49,545 nt of DNA from Planctomycetota bacterium (GTDB lineage: Bacteria; Planctomycetota; Planctomycetia; Pirellulales; Pirellulaceae). A model generated the notes under the pieces. The model had not been told where the DNA came from. It was given only the letters and a program-made list of their open reading frames with translations, and made no database searches. Location of the stretch: positions 1 to 49,545 of the forward strand of contig JAJDEH010000474.1 in NCBI GenBank assembly GCA_029259935.1. The letters run 5' to 3'. Position numbers and translations under genes: made by a program. Numbering within the stretch: the first letter of the stretch is position 1; every line of letters begins with the position of its first letter. Positions 44,277-49,545 of the stretch are shown here, piece after piece.

Positions 44277-45046
44277 CCGTTGCGGATCTTTACCGTCCTC
44301 TCGCGAGAAAAAATTGCCGCACACAGTGCAGTCCCGGTGGTGCGCCATTACGCGGCGTTTTGGGTGTTTGCTTTGTAGTACGCCTTGTAAGTTCGGGGCC
44401 CGGGGTAAAGTCGCCGCGTGTTCTCCGATGCGGCAAGCTAACGCCGGTGTCACGGCCTCCCGCAGGCCGAGTTGTAATTCCAAGGGAAAGATGCTGTGCT
44501 CACGGACATGTTTCAACTCCCAGCACCGATAAGCAAATCGTTTCAGGCATACCCTACCGAACAGTGTCGCGACGTGCAGGGCGGTACGACTTCTTTTTCG
44601 ACCGCGACTCGACGGACTGTGAATGGCAAAGCGGTTGCGCGGCATGACGGCGGCCATCACTTCACCGACGCCGCGGATGTTGTAAAATGACAATACAAGA
44701 AATGACAATCGAAAAACGTGGTCGGTTGGCAATTCCGGTTTCCGTTGCAACCGATCGATTGGACGGGGGCATACAATCGAGTCCATGTTTGCCTATTTTG
44801 AAATGCTTGCAAAACTGCGGACGTGTGTGCGTTGAATCACCTGGCCCAAATGGAGGCGTGTCGCGCTAACTCTTTCGCGGATCTTCTTTTAGAGCGGGAG
44901 CGTGAAGAGCAACGTGACCCGAATTTTTCAACCGCTCGTATGTTACACTCGATGAAGTGCGCCGCTTTTGAAAATGAGGATAAGAGGGCTTTCGACGCGG
45001 ACGGAAGGCTGGGCGGCGACGGCTGAAAAAAATACTAGCCGTGTTG

Positions 45047-45076
45047 CCCGTTACTTCGATACAATGAAGTAATGGG
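45047..45076 (-). terminator. Possible terminator hairpin after small membrane protein gene
   Basis: cccgttacttc (45047-45057) and gaagtaatggg (45066-45076) form an 11-bp stem with one G-U pair around an 8-base loop, 31 bases beyond the stop of the minus-strand gene at 45107. On the minus strand a T7 run follows about 14 bases later (45026-45032), farther than in a standard intrinsic terminator. Confidence 0.4.
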
Positions 45077-45106
45077 AAATGGGCAGCGTCTGGTGGCTTG
45101 TCGGCA

Positions 45107-45421
45107 TTAGTGGTTCTGGATGCCCAGGAAACTGGCGACGTACCAGAGTGCGACGAAAAACGAAGTGGGGGCCAGGATGACGGCCCACAATGAAAACATC
45201 ACTGCGCCGCATCTGGCTAACCTGTTGCCGGCCTGTTCCGTTCGAGCCCGGATTCCGAGGGAAATTATTTTCAGCGCCAACAACGGAACGACCGCGCCCG
45301 TGAGGGCCAGTCCCCAGTTGGTATGGATGCCGACCGACAATACCAACGACACCGCGAACATGATCCAGTTCAAATCTCGCAGGGCGAAGTTTTTGAGGTC
45401 GAGCGGTTTTTGATAGGCCAT
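45107..45421 (-). CDS. Small membrane protein, function unknown
   Basis: A 104-residue protein with a short polar N-terminus (MAYQKPLDLKNFALRDLNW) and three hydrophobic segments (about 20-36, 39-57, 75-98). No family is recognised. Start at 45421 gives the most regular N-terminus; a codon three residues upstream is possible. It lies downstream of the sigma/anti-sigma genes on the same strand, separated by 216 bases that contain a 4 x 16-bp tandem repeat. Confidence 0.65.
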   Translation of the reverse strand: MAYQKPLDLKNFALRDLNWIMFAVSLVLSVGIHTNWGLALTGAVVPLLALKIISLGIRARTEQAGNRLARCGAVMFSLWAVILAPTSFFVALWYVASFLGIQNH

Positions 45422-45517
45422 CGAACACACCGTGATCGATTAAGACTTGTCAATTCGTGATTCGATTTTTGCAGAACGCTACGCGTTACACAACACAATT
45501 GTTGAAGGTCGCACAAT

Positions 45518-45581
45518 GACGTTAAGGGGCAAAGACGTTAAGAGGCAACGATGTTAAGAGAGAACGCCGTTAAGGGGCAAC
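45518..45581. repeat. Four tandem copies of a 16-bp unit
   Basis: Units at 45518-45533, 45534-45549, 45550-45565 and 45566-45581; the pattern is g-a/c-c/t-gttaag-a/g-g-g/a-c/g-aa-c/a, with 2-5 differences between copies. They lie 57 bases after the anti-sigma stop and about 97-160 bases upstream of the small membrane gene read leftward. Confidence 0.8.
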
Positions 45582-45637
45582 GGAGCGAAGCGGTTAGGTG
45601 GGGGCTCGGCGGATGCCAAGCCAGCGGTTCACCGCGA

Positions 45638-46642
45638 TTACTGGCCAGAGAAAATGACCGGCGAACTGCCACTGCTGCCGACCACGGCGTCGTGGGCGTC
45701 CACACCGGCCGCTTGCAAGCCCCAACGATTCTCGAAATAGGCATCGCCACATCGTTCGTCGGCGCATTTCGTGACGTACTGCACATGAAAATCCTCGTAC
45801 AATACGTTCTGCCCCTTGCCCATGTGATTGGCACCGCTGGCGTTCGTCAATTGAGAACGCGGGGCATCGGCCATGATGGCGAACGTTGTCCGACCGCGAT
45901 TGACCGTGGGGTGATATTCGTTATCCACGACGTATCCCAGCGTGTAGCCATAGCTGCCGCCGGTCCGCTCGCGAAGCCATACCAGGTGTTGCCCTTGGGC
46001 GGCTTCGATTTCGTCGCGCGTTGGAATCTGCCAACATCGCTCGCGGTCGACCTGCGGAGCGCTAGGGCAAAGAAACACTTGGGGGTTGTCGAGCATCTGC
46101 GTGTCACGCAAGGCAATCGTATACGACCCGGCGAATGCCATCTTTCCCATCGTGGCCACCGGCGGGAAAATCTCGTGGTGACGAGTATTGTAATTTTGCA
46201 GTGCCAGGCCCACCTCGCGAAGATTGTTTTGGCAGACGGTGACTTGACTGTGAAAGCGGCTGTTAGCGATCGCCGGGAAAAACAACATGGCCGCCGCCAT
46301 GCAGATCCCCGCCGCCACGACGAGGTCGGCCAATTTGAATGTCGACTTCCTAAACGCCGAACCGCTGGCGGAAAGTACGACCCGCCGGCCGACCGGCGTG
46401 ACTTTGCGTTCTTCGTCGTAGGCATCGATCGCGGCCAGCGTGCGCGAAGCGAGCCCCGCTGGGGGATCGGACTCCGTCCGCCGGTCGCGGAGAACATCAA
46501 ACCGGGCTTCGAGCACTTTCAACTCGCGGCGCAAATTCGCATCTTGCGCAAGACGAGCTTCCACTCGCCGGTGCTCGTCGGCATCGAGTTCGTCGAAAAG
46601 GTAGTCAATCAGATGTTGACGGATGTTTTCTTGTTGGCTCAC
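45638..46642 (-). CDS. Anti-sigma factor fused to DUF1559-like (pseudopilin-type) sensor domain
   Basis: 334 residues. The GTG at 46642 overlaps the TGA of the sigma gene (GTGA), making it the likely start; an upstream codon at 46669 would overlap by 31 bases. The N-terminus (ENIRQHLIDYLFDELDADEHRRVEARLA) is anti-sigma-like but lacks the HxxxCxxC zinc motif. One membrane helix (about 103-123) follows. The outer part resembles DUF1559/type II pseudopilin-like proteins: CQNNLREVGLALQNYNTRHHEIFPP-type segment after the helix and the final NVLYEDFHVQYV, which matches that family's H-x9-DG region. I infer an envelope sensor that holds the ECF sigma factor until a signal arrives. Confidence 0.82.
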   Translation of the reverse strand: MSQQENIRQHLIDYLFDELDADEHRRVEARLAQDANLRRELKVLEARFDVLRDRRTESDPPAGLASRTLAAIDAYDEERKVTPVGRRVVLSASGSAFRKSTFKLADLVVAAGICMAAAMLFFPAIANSRFHSQVTVCQNNLREVGLALQNYNTRHHEIFPPVATMGKMAFAGSYTIALRDTQMLDNPQVFLCPSAPQVDRERCWQIPTRDEIEAAQGQHLVWLRERTGGSYGYTLGYVVDNEYHPTVNRGRTTFAIMADAPRSQLTNASGANHMGKGQNVLYEDFHVQYVTKCADERCGDAYFENRWGLQAAGVDAHDAVVGSSGSSPVIFSGQ

Positions 46643-47289
46643 GATTGGTGCGCAAAGGTGTTGTTCCACACTTCAGTCAAGCGGTGGATCGCGGCGTGCA
46701 GGCGACTCTTCACCGTGCCGACTGGAATCGACAGCACGTCCGCCGCTTCGCGATACTTCATCCCTTGGTAGTACACCAACTGGACGACCGCATACATATG
46801 ATCAGGCAATTGATCCAACACCTCTTGAACTCGTTCCCGTTGCTCAAACGCGTCGACGCGGTCCAGCGGATCGGCCTCGCCGCTGACCAGCAGGTCGATC
46901 AATTTTCCCGCGTCAATGTCTTCCTCGGTGTTGCCGGTCCGATCGAGGCTGACCATGACGTGCCGCTTGTTACGGCGGCGGGCGTCGATCGCCTGGTTGG
47001 TGGCAATCGTATACAGCCAAGGCCGGAAGCGACGCCCTTCTTCAAACTGTTCGCACTTGAGATGAATCTGAAGAAAAGCCGCTTGGAAGGCATCCTCGGC
47101 CATTTCGGCGTCGCCCAAATAGCGGCGCAGATAGCTAAACAGTTCCCGCTCGTAGCGGGTCACCAATTGAGCAAACAAATCGCGATCCCCAGATTCACGG
47201 TACCGCAGCAGTAGTTGCTCGTCCGTCAAGGGAAGGTCCTGAGAAATGGCGTTATTTGATGTTTGGGATTTGTCGAGAGATGATTTCAT
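46639..47289 (-). CDS. ECF-type RNA polymerase sigma factor
   Basis: 216 residues. Sigma region 2 is visible in FAQLVTRYERELFSYLRRYL, AEDAFQAAFLQIH and FRPWLYTIATNQAIDARRR; region 4 in LPDHMYAVVQLVYYQGMKY and EAADVLSIPVGTVKSRLHAAI. The start at 47289 gives normal ECF length plus a Ser/Thr/Asn-rich lead of about 20 residues; upstream in-frame codons add unlikely sequence. There is no clear ribosome-binding site. The next gene, starting within its stop codon, encodes its probable anti-sigma factor. Confidence 0.93.
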   Translation of the reverse strand: MKSSLDKSQTSNNAISQDLPLTDEQLLLRYRESGDRDLFAQLVTRYERELFSYLRRYLGDAEMAEDAFQAAFLQIHLKCEQFEEGRRFRPWLYTIATNQAIDARRRNKRHVMVSLDRTGNTEEDIDAGKLIDLLVSGEADPLDRVDAFEQRERVQEVLDQLPDHMYAVVQLVYYQGMKYREAADVLSIPVGTVKSRLHAAIHRLTEVWNNTFAHQS

Positions 47290-47523
47290 GATATACGCAG
47301 TCCGTTGAAGAGAGTTCGGTCGACAAAGTGAGTCGGCCTCGCTGTGGCTCCATCCTAGCAGCCTGATGAAGAAATGGCGAGCATTTGCGCCCTCTGGCAC
47401 TTCTGGGTTAGTTGACACCGGCCCAGCTTTGGGCGACCATTCGAGAGACCGCATCCGGCGGTCCCCAACCGAGATTGAAACGCGAACCGCTTCAATGGCA
47501 AACCCCGTGCCGAATCCCTGCTA
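47290..47523. promoter_or_regulatory. Divergent spacer, sigma gene and permease gene
   Basis: 234 bases between divergent starts. Many ECF sigma genes regulate themselves, so a self-recognised promoter could lie here, but I found no AAC-type -35 and CGT-type -10 pair that I trust. Confidence 0.25.
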
Positions 47524-49188
47524 GTGTCTCGAAAAGCCTATCAATGGGCCGCGCCCGGCGACGTTAACGCCTTTTTTGGCTTGATGTTAGACAATGTGGC
47601 GGGGTTGGTGCTGACAGTTAGCTTGCTGGCAGCCGTCTTTGGATTTCCTACAAGTTTTGCAATGGGGTACATGGTTCCGGGGACAGCGGTAGGGGTTCTG
47701 GTTGGCGACATTTTGTTCTTTTGGATCGCCCTGCGAGTGGCACGCCGGACCGGGAGAAATGACATCACCGCGATGCCGTTGGGGCTCGATACCCCGAGCA
47801 CATTCGGGATGATATTTTTTGTGCTGGGGCCGGCATTCTTGAGTGCCAAGGAGCAATTCGGAGTTCCCAGCGACGCCGCGGCGGACGATCCGCGGATGTT
47901 GCAAGCCGCCATGCACACCTGGCACATCGGCATTTGCTGCATCTTTGTGAGCGGGATCTTCAAGTTGGCCTGCGCGGGAGCTTCGAATTGGATTCGCAGT
48001 GTCATTCCGCGAGCCGGCTTGCTCGGGTCGTTGGCTTCGATCGCGCTAGTGTTGATCTGCTTTCTTCCGCTGGTGGAAATCTTTCACTATCCCATTGTGG
48101 CACTCGTTGCCCTGGCGATTGTGCTGACCACGCTGATTGCTCGCGTGCCGCTGCCCGGGCGGATACCGGGAGCGCTGGGCGCGGTCCTCGTCGCCGGAAC
48201 CATCTATTACATCATGAACGGCCTGGGGCTTATCGAACATGATTGGGGACAGTTAAAAGGTGCCAAAGAGGCGCTGCTGCCGACAGGTTGGTTCAGTGTT
48301 TTTCAGTTTACGTGGCTTGAATCGATGGACGATGCGCTGAAGTATCTGCCCATCGTGATTCCCTTCGCGTTGGCCACGGTCGTGGGCGGCATCGACTGCA
48401 CGGAGAGCGCGGCGGCGGCAGGCGACGAATACAACACCAACCAGGTTATCGGCGTCGAGGCCTTCGCCACGCTGGTCGCCAGCTTGTGTGGCGGCGTCAT
48501 TCAGACGACGCCCTATATCGGGCATCCGGCTTATAAGGCGATGGGTGGCCGAGCGGCGTATACTTTGGCCACGGCACTGTTCGTGGGCGGCGCGGGAATT
48601 CTTGGCTACTTTAATTACTTGTACGTCTTCATCCCCAAGGCGACGGTCTATCCGATTCTCGTATTCATCGGTTTGGAGATCACCGCGCAGAGTTTCTATG
48701 CGACACCGAAAAGACACTACCCGGCGGTCGCCTTTGCTTGCATTCCGGCCTTGGCGACACTCGTCTATTTGTTTGCCAACCTCATTCTTAAGACGACCAA
48801 TATTGGAATTGAAGACCTTAAGAATCCGATACTCATCGAGCAACTCCATACCGTGCTGATACTCCAGAATGGATTCATCATTACGAGCTTGCTGTGGGCC
48901 ACGATTCTGGCCGCGATCATCGATCGTCGCATGTGGACGGCGGCGACGTTCTTGGCGGTGACGGCCGGGCTAACGCTGTTCGGCGTCATGCACTCGCCGC
49001 TGCTCAATGGCCGGATGTTCTTGCCGTGGCAGCTTCCCGAGTTATTGGCCGTGGATAAACTGAGCCAAGATCTGGCTCACGCCCCCTACCGTATTGCCAC
49101 CGGCTACTTGCTCGTGGCGTTGATGATGTTGGGCTTAGGCTGGTGGCTGCAACGCACCGAGGTTCAAACCGAGGAGGCCAAGAAATGA
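47524..49188 (+). CDS. NCS2-like nucleobase/xanthine-uracil type permease
   Basis: A 554-residue membrane protein with about 12-13 helices. The N-terminal pattern (PGDVNAFFGLMLDNVAGLVLTVSLL, TRRTGRNDITAMPLGLDTPSTFG) and the middle GGIDCTESAAAAGDEYNTNQVI with GGVIQTTPYIGHPAYKAMGGR are those of NCS2/AzgA-like permeases, whose substrate site lies in these two half-helices. GTG at 47524 fits the family's N-terminus despite no visible ribosome-binding site. The last codon overlaps the ATG of a methyltransferase gene (ATGA). The substrate cannot be named. Confidence 0.85.
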   Translation: MSRKAYQWAAPGDVNAFFGLMLDNVAGLVLTVSLLAAVFGFPTSFAMGYMVPGTAVGVLVGDILFFWIALRVARRTGRNDITAMPLGLDTPSTFGMIFFVLGPAFLSAKEQFGVPSDAAADDPRMLQAAMHTWHIGICCIFVSGIFKLACAGASNWIRSVIPRAGLLGSLASIALVLICFLPLVEIFHYPIVALVALAIVLTTLIARVPLPGRIPGALGAVLVAGTIYYIMNGLGLIEHDWGQLKGAKEALLPTGWFSVFQFTWLESMDDALKYLPIVIPFALATVVGGIDCTESAAAAGDEYNTNQVIGVEAFATLVASLCGGVIQTTPYIGHPAYKAMGGRAAYTLATALFVGGAGILGYFNYLYVFIPKATVYPILVFIGLEITAQSFYATPKRHYPAVAFACIPALATLVYLFANLILKTTNIGIEDLKNPILIEQLHTVLILQNGFIITSLLWATILAAIIDRRMWTAATFLAVTAGLTLFGVMHSPLLNGRMFLPWQLPELLAVDKLSQDLAHAPYRIATGYLLVALMMLGLGWWLQRTEVQTEEAKK

Positions 49189-49545
49189 CGCTTCAACGAG
49201 TGTTGGAACCCGAGGTGATGGACTCGTATGACGAGGCTCGCGACTACGACGCGATGGATCATTCGGCGGTCAATCGCGTGTTTGTCGAGGACTTGCTGGC
49301 GGCCGGAGATGTCGACGGCGACGTACTCGACCTAGGAACAGGCACCGCGCAGATACCGATTGAGTTGTGCGGCAGGCACGAAGATTGTCGCGTGATGGCC
49401 GTCGATCTGGCGACCCACATGCTGGATCTGGCGAAATACAATGTCGAGGTCGCGGGTTTCACCGAGCGGATTCAACTCGGCCAAGTCGATGCCAAGAAGC
49501 TGCCGATGGAGGACGAGATCTTCGCGGTGGTGATGTCCAACAGCA
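49185..49545 (+). CDS. Class I SAM-dependent methyltransferase, 3' end cut off
   Basis: The first 120 residues are visible and the frame is open to the window end. Motif I is DVLDLGTGTAQIPIELC (about 47-63), the acidic residue after strand 2 is in VMAVDLATHMLDLA, and VDAKKLPMED with FAVVMSNS is the post-III region, all typical of Methyltransf_11/25-type enzymes. GAGGAGG lies 8 bases before the ATG, which is within the stop of the permease gene, so both are translated together. The substrate is unknown. Confidence 0.87.
   Translation, partial: MTLQRVLEPEVMDSYDEARDYDAMDHSAVNRVFVEDLLAAGDVDGDVLDLGTGTAQIPIELCGRHEDCRVMAVDLATHMLDLAKYNVEVAGFTERIQLGQVDAKKLPMEDEIFAVVMSNS

Larger units (their letters stand above)
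43871..45106. other. 1.2-kb stretch without supported genes, rich in inverted repeats
   Basis: Apart from the elements listed separately (43980-44006, 44054-44276, 45047-45076), I see no gene. Open frames on both strands (for example 44211-44786 minus, 44496-44690 plus, 44687-44869 plus) have no ribosome-binding site or recognisable domain and overlap each other. The plus frame 44496-44690 has a faint PAAR-like ending (TVNGKAVARHDGGHHF), insufficient for a call. This may be the remains of decayed genes. Confidence 0.5.

Noticed and set aside
44496..44690. PAAR-like small protein
   Set aside because: Only the short TVNGKAVARHDG stretch resembles PAAR repeats; no signal, neighbour or start site supports it.
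44211..44786. 191-codon open frame on the minus strand as a gene
   Set aside because: It runs through the compound hairpin element, has a composition typical of non-coding GC-rich sequence, no ribosome-binding site and no recognisable domain.
1..49545. tRNA, rRNA, CRISPR arrays, insertion-sequence transposases, prophage genes
   Set aside because: Looked for by pattern on both strands; none found. Repeats present are short hairpin elements without spacers of CRISPR type.

Overview
The window looks like a chromosomal piece of a planctomycete, most likely of the Pirellulales type. The evidence is family content: two DUF1501 twin-arginine proteins, a DUF1552/DUF1592-type pair, large secreted c-type cytochrome fusions, an M56/BlaI pair, a giant surface protein with the N-terminal LExLExRxMLAG-type signal seen in this phylum, and futalosine-pathway menaquinone genes. 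No rRNA, tRNA, CRISPR array, transposase or phage gene was seen. The assignment rests on recognised families, not on a database search.

Layout. 1-2085: end of the flagellar genes fliD (5' cut by the window) and fliS. 2155-3709: mqnB and mqnD (menaquinone by the futalosine route). 3904-7299: a small membrane protein and a 1035-residue secreted dehydrogenase/dihaem protein. 7296-11513 (minus): a DUF1592-type cytochrome protein, a 74-residue protein and a DUF1552 protein. 12070-16758: a cupin gene that overlaps, tail to tail, an MMPL/RND exporter gene, which is itself coupled to a redoxin/cytochrome/copper-monooxygenase-like gene. 17097-20669: a 1190-residue surface protein with cyclophilin, CHRD, SdrD-B-like, cadherin-like and DsbA-like parts. 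20673-24468 (minus): dehydrogenase, sugar epimerase/isomerase and ThDP enzyme, probably one catabolic operon. 24767-29549 (minus): ABC ATPase, permease and a Lys-rich partner protein. 29948-33454: folC and small membrane or secreted proteins. 33681-37552: three beta-propeller-type secreted proteins. 37676-40638 (minus): an M56 sensor peptidase and its BlaI-type repressor. 40886-43870 (minus): two DUF1501 genes. 43871-45106: a long non-coding stretch with hairpin repeats. 45107-47289 (minus): a small membrane protein, an anti-sigma factor with a pseudopilin-like sensor domain, and an ECF sigma factor. 47524-49545: an NCS2-like permease coupled to a methyltransferase cut by the window end.

The observation I rate highest is at 36650. 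The FG-GAP/VCBS gene 36356-37552 is intact except for one in-frame TGA, directly followed by a Cys codon. A hairpin whose loop starts with G lies 21 nt downstream of the TGA, as expected of a bacterial SECIS element. I therefore read the gene as a candidate selenoprotein (Sec99-Cys100) in a family I do not know to contain Sec. Second is the surface protein at 17097-20669, in which a complete DsbA-like thioredoxin domain (CPAC, cis-Pro) appears to sit inside a cadherin-like repeat of a protein that also carries a cyclophilin domain, which suggests an extracellular folding factor. Other points are an M56 peptidase with an ExbD-like periplasmic segment, an anti-sigma factor fused to a DUF1559-like domain, and several families of short hairpin elements, one of which supplies the stop codon of the BlaI-type gene.
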